Assembly (NCBI GenBank): GCA_964517075.1
Contig: CAZFAT010000071.1
Location: forward strand, 1 to 19,814
Length of the DNA: 19,814 nt
Source of the DNA: CAZFAT01 sp964517075
GTDB lineage: Bacteria > Acidobacteriota > Vicinamibacteria > Vicinamibacterales > SCN-69-37
Direction: 5' to 3'
Below, one piece after another: positions 6,579 to 14,523 of the stretch. Positions within the stretch are counted from its first letter, which is position 1; each line of letters opens with the position of its first letter. A program made the position numbers and the translations under genes. The notes beneath the pieces are model-generated. The model did not search any database. It saw only the letters and a program-made list of their open reading frames with translations, and was not told the DNA's origin.

Positions 6579-7346
6579 ATGGGACGAGTGCAGGGGAAAG
6601 TGACGATCGTGACGGGCGGCGCGCTGGGGATCGGCCGCGCCGTCTGCCTGAGGCTGGCCGACGAGGGCGCCCGCGTGGCCGTCACCGATCTGCGGGACGC
6701 GGACGGCCAGGCGCTCGTCGACGAGATCGCCCGCCGCGGCGGCGAGGCGCGCTACTGGCACCTGGACGTCAGCCGCGAGGCCGAGGTCCAGCGCGTGGTG
6801 GACGAGATCGCCGGAGCGTTCGGGCGCGTCGACGTCCTCGTCAACAACGCCGGCATCAGCGGGGCGAGCAGGCCCACCCACGAGATTACCGAGCAGGAGT
6901 GGGACGCGCTGATGGCCGTCAACGTGAAGGGCGTGTTCTTCTGCACGAAGCACGCGCTGCCGCACCTGATGCGTGCCGGCAGCGGGAGCATCGTCAATCT
7001 GTCCTCGATCTACGGCCTGGTCGGCGCGCCCGATGCGCCCCCGTATCACGCCTCCAAGGGCGCCGTCCGGCTGATGACGAAAACCGACGCGCTGCTGTAC
7101 GCGGCGCACAAGATCCGCGTCAATTCCATCCATCCGGGCTTCATCTGGACGCCGATGGTGGAGGCGTTCATCAACGCGGCGCCAGACCCGGCGGCCGCCC
7201 GCGGCGCGATCGAGGGCAAGCACCCGCTGGGGCACCTCGGCGACGCCGACGATGTCGCCTGGGGCGTCGTCTACCTCGCGTCCGACGAGTCGAAGTTCGT
7301 GACCGGTTCGGAACTGGTCATCGACGGCGGGTACACGGCGCAATAG
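6579..7346 (+). CDS. SDR-family NAD(P)-dependent oxidoreductase
   Basis: A complete 255-residue classical short-chain dehydrogenase. It has the cofactor motif TGGALGIG (12-19), an acidic D37 at the end of strand 2 (VAVTDL) that favours NAD over NADP, NNAG (89-92), N115 in MAVNVKG, and the catalytic set S143, Y156 and K160 (YHASK). The C-terminus SELVIDGGYTAQ is typical. Start: ATG at 6579 with GGAG about 9 nt upstream. The family converts alcohols and ketones using NAD(P); here the substrate is unknown, although VRLMTKTDALLYAAHKIRVNSIHPG is typical of 3-hydroxy(acyl) or sterol-type dehydrogenases. It is convergent with histidine kinase 1, with only 10 bases between the stops and no terminator visible. 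Confidence 0.93.
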   Translation: MGRVQGKVTIVTGGALGIGRAVCLRLADEGARVAVTDLRDADGQALVDEIARRGGEARYWHLDVSREAEVQRVVDEIAGAFGRVDVLVNNAGISGASRPTHEITEQEWDALMAVNVKGVFFCTKHALPHLMRAGSGSIVNLSSIYGLVGAPDAPPYHASKGAVRLMTKTDALLYAAHKIRVNSIHPGFIWTPMVEAFINAAPDPAAARGAIEGKHPLGHLGDADDVAWGVVYLASDESKFVTGSELVIDGGYTAQ

Positions 7347-7356
7347 GCAGGGTGCT

Positions 7357-8925
7357 CTAATTCACACCCGGCGTCGAGATCGGGCCACGGCCCTGGGCGG
7401 GACGGGCGACGAGATCGCCCAGCGCCTGCAAGTCCACCGGCTTGACCAGGTGATAGTCGAAGCCGGCGGCCAGCGCATGCGCCTTGTCTTCGGACCGTCC
7501 GTACCCCGTCAGCGCCACCAGGATGACCCGTGCAAGGGTGGCATCGCGGCGAATGGCCTGCGCCAGCTCGTAGCCGTTCATCCCCGGCAGGCCGATGTCG
7601 ATCAGCATGAAGTCGGGCAGATTCGCGCGCGCGGCCTCGAGCGCCGCCCGCCCATCGTGCACGACGCGGACGTGGTGGCCGAGCAGCTCGAGAATCATCA
7701 TCAGGCTCTCGGCCGCGTCCGCGTTGTCCTCCACGATCAGCACGCGGCTCGGCTGCGCCACGCGCCGCAGCTCGGGGGCCGCGGGCTCCGGGGCCTCCAT
7801 CACGCTGCCCTGCACGGCGGGCAGCGCCGGCAGCCGGATGACGAACTCGGCGCCCTGCCCCGCCCCCGCACTCCGCGCTTCCACCGTGCCGTCATGGAGC
7901 TCGACGATGCGACGGACGAGGGTGAGACCGATGCCGAGGCCGCCGCGGCTGCGGTCGAGGGCGCGCGGGCCCTGGCTGAAGAGGTCGAACACCACCGGCA
8001 GCGTCTCGGGCGAGATTCCGATGCCCTGGTCGCGCACGGCAATCACGGCGTTGGGACCGTCGGCCTCGGCCGTCACGGTCACGGTGCCTCCGGGGTCGCT
8101 GTACTTGGCGGCGTTCGCCAGCAGGTTCGAGATGGCCTGCTCGAGGCGCCCGGGATCGGCCTCGAGCTGCACGGGCCCGCGCGGCGGCAGGAGCATCAGC
8201 GTCTGGCCGTGCTCTTCCATCAGCGCGCGGGCGCCGTCCATGCTGCGCCGGAGGACATCGGCGAGCGACACGCGCTCCTTCCTGAGCGGCACGCGGCCGC
8301 GGGTGATGCGCGCGACGTCGACCAGGTCATCGACGATGCGCGTGAGCTGGTCGGTCTGGCGGCGGGCAATCTCGAGGGCGCGGTCGCGGTTGAGCGGGTC
8401 GAGGACCGCGGCCGCCGTCGCGTTGCGGACGGCCGACAGCGGGTTGCGCAACTCGTGCCCGAGCATCGCCAGGAACTCGTCCTTCGCGCGATTGGCGGAC
8501 TCGGCCTCCTGGCGCGCGCGCTCGACGCGGGCCGCGGCCTCCTTCCGTTCGGTGATGTCGCGCGCGATCTTGGACGCCCCGATGACCCGGTCCCGACCGT
8601 CGCGGATCGGCGACACCGTCAGGGAGATGTCCACCAGCGTGCCGTCCTTGCGGCGGCGCACCGTCTCGTAGTGGTCCACGCGCTCGCCCGCGCGCACGCG
8701 GCCCAGGATGCCCGGCTCCTCGGCGAGACGATCCTCGGGAATCAGCAGCGTCACGGGCTGCCCCACGGCCTCCGCGGCGGCATAGCCGAACAGCCGCTCG
8801 GCGCCACCGTTCCAGCTCGTGATGATGCCGTCCAGGTCCTTGCTGATGATGGCGTCGTCGGACGATTCGACGATGGCGGCGAGGAGGGCCTGCGCGCTGA
8901 CGGCCGACGGCCAAGTGTCGTTCAT
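7357..8925 (-). CDS. PAS hybrid sensor histidine kinase with C-terminal receiver (kinase 1)
   Basis: A 522-residue protein without membrane segments, so probably a cytoplasmic sensor. Order: PAS domain (about 10-128: IVESSDDAIISKDLDG, ITSWNGGAERLFGY, then the PAC end IGASKIARDITERK), a coiled linker, HisKA with phospho-acceptor H157 in LGHELRNPLSAV, HATPase_c with N271 (NLLANAAKYS), G1 DQGIGI (299-304) and GGLGIGL (328-334), and a receiver (about 394-510) with acidic pair E399/D400, phospho-acceptor D443 (LIDIGLPGMNG), T473 and K495. All key residues are present. No separate response regulator or output gene is adjacent, so the phosphate probably goes to an unlinked partner. Start: ATG at 8925 with a modest GGTGGCGGG ribosome site. 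Confidence 0.93.
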   Translation of the reverse strand: MNDTWPSAVSAQALLAAIVESSDDAIISKDLDGIITSWNGGAERLFGYAAAEAVGQPVTLLIPEDRLAEEPGILGRVRAGERVDHYETVRRRKDGTLVDISLTVSPIRDGRDRVIGASKIARDITERKEAAARVERARQEAESANRAKDEFLAMLGHELRNPLSAVRNATAAAVLDPLNRDRALEIARRQTDQLTRIVDDLVDVARITRGRVPLRKERVSLADVLRRSMDGARALMEEHGQTLMLLPPRGPVQLEADPGRLEQAISNLLANAAKYSDPGGTVTVTAEADGPNAVIAVRDQGIGISPETLPVVFDLFSQGPRALDRSRGGLGIGLTLVRRIVELHDGTVEARSAGAGQGAEFVIRLPALPAVQGSVMEAPEPAAPELRRVAQPSRVLIVEDNADAAESLMMILELLGHHVRVVHDGRAALEAARANLPDFMLIDIGLPGMNGYELAQAIRRDATLARVILVALTGYGRSEDKAHALAAGFDYHLVKPVDLQALGDLVARPAQGRGPISTPGVN

Positions 8926-8965
8926 CCCGCCACCATGGTAAGGGTGTCTGAGGGCACGAACAACG

Positions 8966-9004
8966 ACGTCGGGCGTAGTTTCGGGTCGAAACTACGCCCG
9001 ACGT
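8966..9004. terminator. Perfect 18-bp inverted repeat after the isomerase-like gene
   Basis: The left arm 8966-8983 (acgtcgggcgtagtttcg) and right arm 8987-9004 are exact reverse complements with a 3-base loop (ggt). It lies 19 bases after the stop of the sugar-isomerase-like gene (minus strand) and about 40 bases before the start of histidine kinase 1, also minus. It could stop transcription between the two genes, but there is no T-run after it. The length and perfection also suggest a dispersed palindromic repeat element. Confidence 0.6.
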
Positions 9005-9023
9005 AATTCACGTCGCGTCAACA

Positions 9024-10229
9024 TCAGGCCAGGGCGTCCTTGCAGTACTGGACGCACTTCTGGACTTCCTTCACCGCATCCGAGCCCTCAGGGATGGTGT
9101 ACTCGAGCTCGATCGACGCCGGGAACGTCCACTTGTTCTTCCGAATCAACTGCAGCATGTCCCGAATTGGCGTCTGGCCGGTACCAAAGGGCAGGTTCAG
9201 CGAGCAATTCTCCGGCAGCGTGCGGTCCTTCAAGTGGAAGCTCGAGATCCGCGCGTGGTACTTGTTCAGGAAGTCGAGCGGCGTGCCGCCGCGGTTTCCG
9301 CCCGCCACGAAGTGACCGAGATCGACGTTGGCCGTGTTGCCGGGCGAAATCGCGAACGCGCGATCGAACGCCGTCATGCTGCCCTGGGCGTGCGTGTGAT
9401 AGGCGACGTGGATCTTCTTCTTCACGCCCCAGTCGCCCAGCCGCTTCAACGTGGCTTCACCGTTCGGGCCGCCCGGCAGCTCGAGCGTGATGTGATTGGC
9501 GCCTAGCGCCTCGGCCACCGCGAAGGTGTACTCGAGTTCCTCGTCCGACCCCTGCCGAACGTCCTTGACCGCATAGATGCTGACGCCGGCGTCGTTGTAC
9601 ATCTTCCGGAGGTCCTTGAAGATGTCCATGGACAGGCCCATGCGCCACTTGCGCTGCTCTTCGGCCGCGGCTTGGGCCGCAGCTTGGGCTGCCGCGATCT
9701 GCTCGGGTGTCTGCTCGCCGCCGCCGCCGCCGCGACCACCGCCGCCCCGGCCGCCGCCCCGCCCAGCCTCCGCCGCGGGCGGAGCCCCGTAGGTCGGGTC
9801 CTCTCCGGGACTGCCCGGGGCGCACGGCACGCCATTCCACTTCCCGGTGAGCGTCGCCGGATCGGGCCCGCCACGGCCCGCCCCGCCACCACCACGTCCG
9901 CCGCGCCCGCCGCGCCCGCCGCCGCCCCCGCCGCCGCCGCGGCCCGCTGACGGATTGAAGCCCGTCCGCGCGCGCGCATAGGCCTCGACCGGGCCACCCA
10001 TCAGCTCGATCCCGCTGATGCCGGAGCCGACGATGTACTTGAGCGTCGCCTCGGCGCTCTGATCGGGCATGCTGCGATAGCTGTAGGTGATCGTGCCGAT
10101 CTGCACGCCGTTGAAGCGGGAGTTCGGCTTAGCCTGCAGGGCCGCACCGATGAGTGTCTTGTCCAGCAAACCGACCGCCGGCACCGTCGCCAGCGCGAGT
10201 TTGGCAAACTCACGTCGTGTATAGTCCAT
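9024..10229 (-). CDS. Tat-exported sugar phosphate isomerase/epimerase-like TIM-barrel protein with Gly/Arg-rich inserts
   Basis: A 401-residue protein. I place the start at ATG 10229: it has a GAGGAG ribosome site 5 nt upstream and gives MDYTRREFAKLALATVPAVG, a twin-arginine (RR) signal. The longer frame to 10265 lacks such support. The core is xylose-isomerase-like (AP_endonuc_2): GVQIGTITYSYR, GISGIELMGGP (69-80), then NHITLELPGG, HVAYHTHA (about 274-281), NVDLGH (301-306), ISSFHLKDRT (329-337) and ASIELEY (371-377), whose acidic and His residues are the likely metal ligands. Unusual are two low-complexity inserts, GRGGGG...-type at about 96-121 and 156-171, separated by a segment including PDPATLTGKWNG and PTYGAPP, then an Ala-rich helix (AAAQAAAQAAAEE). 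Members of this family occur as exported proteins in acidobacteria. Substrate and partner are unknown. Confidence 0.85.
   Translation of the reverse strand: MDYTRREFAKLALATVPAVGLLDKTLIGAALQAKPNSRFNGVQIGTITYSYRSMPDQSAEATLKYIVGSGISGIELMGGPVEAYARARTGFNPSAGRGGGGGGGGRGGRGGRGGGGAGRGGPDPATLTGKWNGVPCAPGSPGEDPTYGAPPAAEAGRGGGRGGGGRGGGGGEQTPEQIAAAQAAAQAAAEEQRKWRMGLSMDIFKDLRKMYNDAGVSIYAVKDVRQGSDEELEYTFAVAEALGANHITLELPGGPNGEATLKRLGDWGVKKKIHVAYHTHAQGSMTAFDRAFAISPGNTANVDLGHFVAGGNRGGTPLDFLNKYHARISSFHLKDRTLPENCSLNLPFGTGQTPIRDMLQLIRKNKWTFPASIELEYTIPEGSDAVKEVQKCVQYCKDALA
9717..9942. repeat. Low-complexity CCG/GGC tracts encoding Gly/Arg-rich inserts
   Basis: Two runs (about 9717-9764 and 9870-9942) consist almost only of ccg/cca/cgc units on the plus strand. 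They encode the Gly/Arg inserts of the isomerase-like protein. Such triplet-rich DNA is prone to slippage, so length probably varies between relatives. Confidence 0.8.
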
Positions 10230-10336
10230 ACCGTCTCCTCGGAGCGTCCCAGCGAAGCCGCCCATCCCCGGGCGAATGGCACAAGGTTACTCCAAGCGTC
10301 CAGAGCCGTGAAGCCTTGAGCCTTGAGCCGATGGAG

Positions 10337-10359
10337 CCGCCGACCTTTCAGGTCGGCGG
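10337..10359. repeat. Palindrome with GGTCGGC core, first of a pair
   Basis: A perfect 10-bp inverted repeat (ccgccgacct, loop ttc, aggtcggcgg) in the 173-base gap between the substrate-binding-protein gene and the isomerase-like gene, both minus strand. No T-run follows in the minus direction. It is paired with the closely related palindrome at 10367-10388. Confidence 0.65.
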
Positions 10360-10366
10360 AACATCC

Positions 10367-10388
10367 GGGCCGACCTCAAGGTCGGCCC
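10367..10388. repeat. Palindrome with GGTCGGC core, second of a pair
   Basis: A perfect 10-bp inverted repeat (gggccgacct, loop ca, aggtcggccc), 7 bases from the first palindrome and 14 bases after the stop of the substrate-binding-protein gene. It shares the CCGACCT/AGGTCGG core with its neighbour, so the two probably come from one repeat family. It may serve as a transcript 3' end for the transporter gene. The rest of the gap (10266-10336) has only a short tandem ccttgag repeat at about 10314-10327. Confidence 0.65.
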
Positions 10389-10402
10389 CTCCGTTCCGTG
10401 CC

Positions 10403-12115
10403 CTACTCCCTACCCCAGCCGATGTCCTGATACACCCGCGGCTGCTGGAAGCCGAAGGCGCCGAAGTTGGCGAGGGCCCGTTTCGTGGCCCACAGCTCGG
10501 GCCGCTGGTAGAGGGTGAGCGAGTGGACGTGCTGCCAGATGAGGGCGTCCAGCCGGTTCGCGATGACGATGGCCTTCGCGCCGTCGAGCTCGGCGTTGGC
10601 CTCGGCAAAGAGCGCGTCGATCTCGTCCGTCCCGGTGCGGGCGTAGTTCTGCTGGACGTCGAGCTGACCGGAGGCGTTGCGGGTGGGCTTGGCGTAAATC
10701 GACTCGGTCGAGCTGATCGGAAACGGCGTGCCCATCCACGAGAACACCGTGAAGTCGAACTGCCCCGGCCGGATGTATTTGTCGAAGAAATCGGCCACCG
10801 GCACCGTGTTGATCCGCATCGTCACGCCGAGCTGGCTGAGCATGTTCTGCATCAGCTCCGACTCCTGCCGCGACGTCGCGACGGCCGCGGGAATGACCAT
10901 CGTGATCTCGAGGGGCCGGCCGTCCTTGCGCCGAACGCCACCCTCGAGCCGCCAGCCGGCTTCGTCGAGCAGCTGCCCGGCGCGCGCCGGGTCGTACCGG
11001 CCGACGTCGCCCGAGTTGTCCTGATAGCCGGCCTGGTTGGCCATGAAGATGTGGTTGTTGAGCGGCTGCGGATCCACGCCGCCCAGCGGACCGAGGAGCG
11101 CCCGTGCGATGGCGGCGCGATCGATGGCCATGGCCAGCCCCCGGCGGACCCGCACGTCCTGCAGGATCGGACCCGAACCGTTGATCGTGAGATGCCGGAA
11201 GTTCGGTCCGCCGGCAATCCGGATGTCCACGCCGGCGATGTTCCGCGCGCGCTGGTACTTGTTCGCGTCCGGCCCCACGTCCATGAAGTCGATCTCGCCG
11301 TTTGCCAGGGCGTCGATCTGCGCGTCGGGCACGATGGATCGGTAGACGATGGTTTCCAGTTTCGCCGGCGTGCCCCACCACTTCTCGTTGCGCACCAGCG
11401 TGACCGTCTGCGTCGTCCGATCGATGCTCTGCAACTTGAACGGGCCGGCCGACGTCAGCGGCTGTTGCTTCCAGCCGTCGTTGAAGGCGCCCGGATCGCG
11501 ATTGGTCGACGCGGGATAGAGCGGATAGAAGATCGATTGCCAATCCGCGTACCGGTGTGTGAACGTCACCACGACCTCGCGATCGTCCTGCCCGCGGGTG
11601 ATGCTCTCGATGTCGGAGTAGCCGTTCGATGACGAGATGCGGTAGGCCTTGGTCGTGCCGTTGCTGGCGCGCCACTGCCAGTGGAAGTCCTCCCACGTGA
11701 TGGGCGTGCCGTCGTACCAGACCGCCCGCGGATGAATTCGGTACGTCACGACCTGCCGCGGCTCGACGGTCAGCACGGGCTCCGACGCCAGGAGGTTCGG
11801 ATTCCAGTGCGGTGTGCCGCCGGCATCGGTCACGAACGGCGTCGGCATGAGGGCGAGGAGCATGTAGGCCGCGTCCATCTCGGTGCCGTCAATCTCGTGG
11901 TAATTCCAGTTCGGCGGCAACGAGTTAATCGGCCACGTCACGCGGCCGCCGTCCTGCACGCGATCGCGTGGCATGGGGTTCGTCTGGTTGGCGGTCGTGC
12001 CCGGCGCGTTCGCCACCACCGGTGCGGGTGGGTCGCCGCCTCGGCCGCAGGCGGCGCCGCACACCGCCACGCTGAGCACCGTCCGCGCCACACGCTGTCG
12101 CCAAATGTTGTGCAA
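10403..12115 (-). CDS. ABC transporter substrate-binding lipoprotein, family 5 (peptide type)
   Basis: A DppA/OppA-like binding protein. Typical pieces: RVTWPINSLPPNWNYHEIDG, RQVVTYRIHPRAVWYDGTPITWEDF (the family's 'W-DG-P-T--D' motif), SAGPFKL, VTLVRNEKWWG, IDALANGEIDFMD and DVRVRRGLAMAIDRAAIARALLG. It would sit outside the membrane and hand oligopeptides or similar compounds to an ABC permease. I choose the TTG at 12115: GGGAGG lies 4 nt upstream and the product then starts with RQRVARTVLSVAVCGAACGRGGD, a lipoprotein-like signal with an imperfect lipobox. The frame is open to an ATG at 12229, but that extension (PRKRPRGRFGRC...) breaks the signal and includes a 16-base GC palindrome. No permease gene is adjacent; the ATPase at 18965 may be functionally related, but that is unproven. 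Confidence 0.85.
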   Translation of the reverse strand: MHNIWRQRVARTVLSVAVCGAACGRGGDPPAPVVANAPGTTANQTNPMPRDRVQDGGRVTWPINSLPPNWNYHEIDGTEMDAAYMLLALMPTPFVTDAGGTPHWNPNLLASEPVLTVEPRQVVTYRIHPRAVWYDGTPITWEDFHWQWRASNGTTKAYRISSSNGYSDIESITRGQDDREVVVTFTHRYADWQSIFYPLYPASTNRDPGAFNDGWKQQPLTSAGPFKLQSIDRTTQTVTLVRNEKWWGTPAKLETIVYRSIVPDAQIDALANGEIDFMDVGPDANKYQRARNIAGVDIRIAGGPNFRHLTINGSGPILQDVRVRRGLAMAIDRAAIARALLGPLGGVDPQPLNNHIFMANQAGYQDNSGDVGRYDPARAGQLLDEAGWRLEGGVRRKDGRPLEITMVIPAAVATSRQESELMQNMLSQLGVTMRINTVPVADFFDKYIRPGQFDFTVFSWMGTPFPISSTESIYAKPTRNASGQLDVQQNYARTGTDEIDALFAEANAELDGAKAIVIANRLDALIWQHVHSLTLYQRPELWATKRALANFGAFGFQQPRVYQDIGWGRE

Positions 12116-12124
12116 AGGACCTCC

Positions 12125-12140
12125 CGCCGGCGCGCCGGCG
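12125..12140. repeat. 16-base perfect GC palindrome before the lipoprotein gene
   Basis: The sequence cgccggcgcgccggcg is its own reverse complement. It lies 9 bases upstream of the chosen TTG start of the substrate-binding protein, in the 143-base divergent gap to the secreted-protein gene at 12259. It could be a regulator site for the divergent pair or just GC-rich chance sequence. Confidence 0.35.
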
Positions 12141-12258
12141 CCGTCCGGTTCGAGGATACACCGCCCGAATCGGCCTCGGGGCCGTTTCCTCGGCTGGCCC
12201 GCGCCTTGCTTCGTCCAAGGGAAGATCACGCAGTCCCCAGAGTCAGGAAGGCGACGTC

Positions 12259-12849
12259 ATGCACCCGACACGTCACATCAGTCTCCGTATCCCGGCCGTA
12301 GTGGCCGCAGCGCTCGTGGCCGGACTGGTCGCGACCGCAACCGCGCAGGCGCCGCCCGCGCCAGTCCGCTACACCGCGACGGCGACGAACATCGACCCCG
12401 AGGTGGCCCTGACGGCCACGACCATCCAGATCACCGTCAATCGCTGGTCGACCGACGCGGAGCACGAGCAGTTCCTGACCGTGGCCAGCGGCGGACAGGC
12501 CAAGCTGCTCAGGGTCCTGCAAGGTATGCCGAGGGCCGGGACCATCGGTACGCGCGACAGCGTCGGGGACGAACTGCGCTACGCGCGGCAGATCCGGACC
12601 GAGAACGGCGGGTCCCAGGTCACCCTGATTACGGACCGCCCCCTGAGCTTCTTCGAAGCCTCGAATCGCGAGCGCTCCGCCAACTATCCGTTCATGGTGG
12701 TGGACCTGCGGCTCAATCCGAATGGCAGCGGCGAAGGCACGATCACGGTCGCGACGAAGATCACGGCCAGCGCCAAGACCCGACACATGATCCTGGAGAA
12801 TTACGGCAGTCAGCCCGTGCGCCTGACGAAGGTGACGAGGGTGGACTAG
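12259..12849 (+). CDS. Secreted protein of unknown function
   Basis: A 196-residue protein, ATG at 12259 with AGGAAGG 7 nt upstream. The N-terminus is a clear Sec signal peptide (hydrophobic stretch IPAVVAAALVAGLVATATAQA, cut near residue 30). The mature part is all-beta in appearance: VRYTATATNIDPEVALTATT, IQITVNRWSTDAEHEQFL, LLRVLQGMPRAGTIGT, ELRYARQIRTENGGSQVTLIT, MVVDLRLNPNGSGEGTITVAT, KITASAKTRHMILENYGSQP. I recall similar periplasmic proteins in acidobacteria but know of no assigned role. It is divergent from the substrate-binding protein and convergent with kinase 2; the two stop codons overlap in the shared tetranucleotide CTAG. Confidence 0.85.
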   Translation: MHPTRHISLRIPAVVAAALVAGLVATATAQAPPAPVRYTATATNIDPEVALTATTIQITVNRWSTDAEHEQFLTVASGGQAKLLRVLQGMPRAGTIGTRDSVGDELRYARQIRTENGGSQVTLITDRPLSFFEASNRERSANYPFMVVDLRLNPNGSGEGTITVATKITASAKTRHMILENYGSQPVRLTKVTRVD

Positions 12850-14465
12850 CTGAGCAGCATCGCGACGGCCTTGATCAGGTCGGCGGGCTCGAGCGGCTTC
12901 GCGAGGTGGAGCTCGTAGCCGGCGTCGAGGGCGCGCATGCGGTCGTCGCGGCTGGCGTGCGCGCTGACCGCGACGGCCGGCACGCGTCCGAGCGGCCCCG
13001 ATCGCGTGCGAACCGTCCGCATCAGCTCGCAGCCGTCGGCCTCACCGACGAGGGCGATGTCGCTCACAATCACGTCCACCGGCTGGGCGTCGAGTACGCC
13101 CAGCGCGCCGTCCACCGACACCGCCGTGCGCACCCGCATCCCGCAATGACTCAGGAGCGACACGACGAGTTCCTGTGAGTCCAATTGATCCTCGACGACG
13201 AGCGCGACCTTGCCCTGAAGTCCGGGCGGACACGTCATCCCGTGAGTACTGTCCGACACCGCGGGCGGTTCCGCGCCGGTGGTGACGCCTCGCGCCTGGG
13301 GCAGCCGCACGACGAACGTCGCCCCTCGCCCTTCTCCCTCACTTCGGGCCTCAATCGTGCCGCCATGCGCCTGCACGATGTGCCGGGCGATGGTGAGCCC
13401 GAGGCCCAACCCGCCTGACGATCGGCGGCCCGGCGCGGCCTGGTGAAACCGCGTGAAGATGTGCGGCAATTCTTCGGCGGCAATGCCCTGCCCCGTATCC
13501 CGCACCGTCAGCTCCACATCGTCCTGCCGCCGGTCCAGGCGCAGCTCGATGACGCCTCCGGCCGGCGTGAACTTGATGGCGTTGGAGAGCAGGTTGAGGA
13601 TCACCTGCGTGAGACGCGCGGCATCGCCCTCGACCGGCACGGGTTCGCCCGTCATGGTCACCAAGAGACTCAGCTGTCTGGCCGCCACCGCGTGATGCAC
13701 GGATTCAACGGCGGTCTTCAGAAGCTCCTGGATCCACACCGGCCCGACGTCGAGCTGCAGCTTGCCGGTGACGACGCGCGAGATGTCGAGCAGGTCGGCG
13801 ACGAGCTGCGACTGCGCGCGGGCGTTGCGCTCGATGGTTTCGACGGCGCGTTGCGTGCGCGCGGCGTCCAGCTCGCCGGCCCCCAGCATCCGCGCCCATC
13901 CCAGGATGGCGTTGAGGGGCGTCCGCAGTTCGTGCGACACCATGGCGAGGAACTCGTCCTTCATCCGGTTGGCTTCCTCGGCCTGATCGCGCGCGAAGAG
14001 CTCGCGGCGGAGCAGGTCGTCGCGCTCGAGGGCCCCATGGCGCTGGGCGGTGGTGTCGTGCATGACTTTCGCGAAGCCGCGCAGCCGGCCGGCCGCGTCG
14101 CGCAGGGCGGTGAGGACCCCCGTGACCCAGATCTCGCCGCCGTCCTTCCGGACATGCCAGCGCTCGTCCTCCGAGCGACCCGTGGCCGCGGCCGTGGCCA
14201 TCTCGGTGTTCGCCGCGTCCTGCTCGTCGGCCCGGAACAGGCGCCGGACGTCGAGGCCGAGGAACTCGTCCTCGCGGTAGCCGAGCATCCGCTCGACGCC
14301 CGCGTTCCAGCTCAGCACACCGCCCTGACGGTCCATCAGGAAGATGGCGTACTCCCGGACGTTCTCAATGAGCAGATCGAACAGTTCCTGAAGGTGCGGC
14401 GCGGACCGGGCACGGCGTCGCCGGGAGCGGGCTTGGGCGCTCCCCGTCCCATCTTTTCTGGCCAT
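12846..14465 (-). CDS. PAS hybrid sensor histidine kinase with C-terminal receiver (kinase 2)
   Basis: 539 residues from the ATG at 14465; a TTG at 14489 in frame would add eight residues, and neither start has a good ribosome site. Numbering from 14465: basic N-terminus, PAS domain (about 25-140: LFDLLIENVREYAIFLMD, VLSWNAGVERMLGY, FAKVMHDTTAQR), HisKA with H178 (VSHELRTPLNAILG), HATPase_c with N295 (LLSNAIKFTPAGG), G1 DTGQGI (323-328), GGLGLGL (351-357), and a receiver (about 419-539) with E425/D426, D469 (IVSDIAL), S501 in the conserved Ser/Thr position, and K523 (AKPLE). No membrane segment is visible, so it is soluble. The architecture equals kinase 1 but sequence similarity is moderate, so they are old paralogues. 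A hairpin-rich leader lies directly upstream (14488-14603). Confidence 0.92.
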   Translation of the reverse strand: MARKDGTGSAQARSRRRRARSAPHLQELFDLLIENVREYAIFLMDRQGGVLSWNAGVERMLGYREDEFLGLDVRRLFRADEQDAANTEMATAAATGRSEDERWHVRKDGGEIWVTGVLTALRDAAGRLRGFAKVMHDTTAQRHGALERDDLLRRELFARDQAEEANRMKDEFLAMVSHELRTPLNAILGWARMLGAGELDAARTQRAVETIERNARAQSQLVADLLDISRVVTGKLQLDVGPVWIQELLKTAVESVHHAVAARQLSLLVTMTGEPVPVEGDAARLTQVILNLLSNAIKFTPAGGVIELRLDRRQDDVELTVRDTGQGIAAEELPHIFTRFHQAAPGRRSSGGLGLGLTIARHIVQAHGGTIEARSEGEGRGATFVVRLPQARGVTTGAEPPAVSDSTHGMTCPPGLQGKVALVVEDQLDSQELVVSLLSHCGMRVRTAVSVDGALGVLDAQPVDVIVSDIALVGEADGCELMRTVRTRSGPLGRVPAVAVSAHASRDDRMRALDAGYELHLAKPLEPADLIKAVAMLLS

Positions 14466-14487
14466 GCGACCGACCGTTCGATATTGC

Positions 14488-14523
14488 AAAAACGTGGCCG
14501 GAGCAAGGCACGAAGGTCTCCGG
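14488..14523 (-). terminator. Hairpin with T-run, end of toxin unit or attenuator before kinase 2
   Basis: On the minus strand CCGGAG (14518-14523) pairs with CTCCGG (14498-14503) around a 14-base loop, followed after CCACG by five T residues (14488-14492). This has the shape of an intrinsic terminator with a large loop. It is about 115 bases after the toxin stop and 23 bases before the ATG of kinase 2. It can be the toxin operon terminator or a stop-or-go element of the kinase leader. Confidence 0.4.

Noticed and set aside
6492..7343. Long minus-strand frame (283 codons) opposite the SDR gene
   Set aside because: It is the antisense shadow of a well-supported dehydrogenase, with Arg/Asp/Val/Gly-rich composition typical of high-GC shadow frames and no domain I recognise.
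7450..9006. Plus-strand 518-codon frame opposite histidine kinase 1
   Set aside because: It is an antisense shadow; composition is His/Arg/Ala/Val-rich without a domain, whereas the opposite strand has complete kinase motifs.
9700..9960. CCG-rich repeat tracts as a possible CRISPR or satellite array
   Set aside because: No uniform repeat-spacer structure; the tracts are triplet-rich codons for Gly and Arg inside an open frame.
10410..11696. Minus-strand 428-codon frame within the substrate-binding-protein gene
   Set aside because: It overlaps the real gene in another frame on the same strand, with Arg/Ala/Gly-rich low-quality sequence and no independent start signal.
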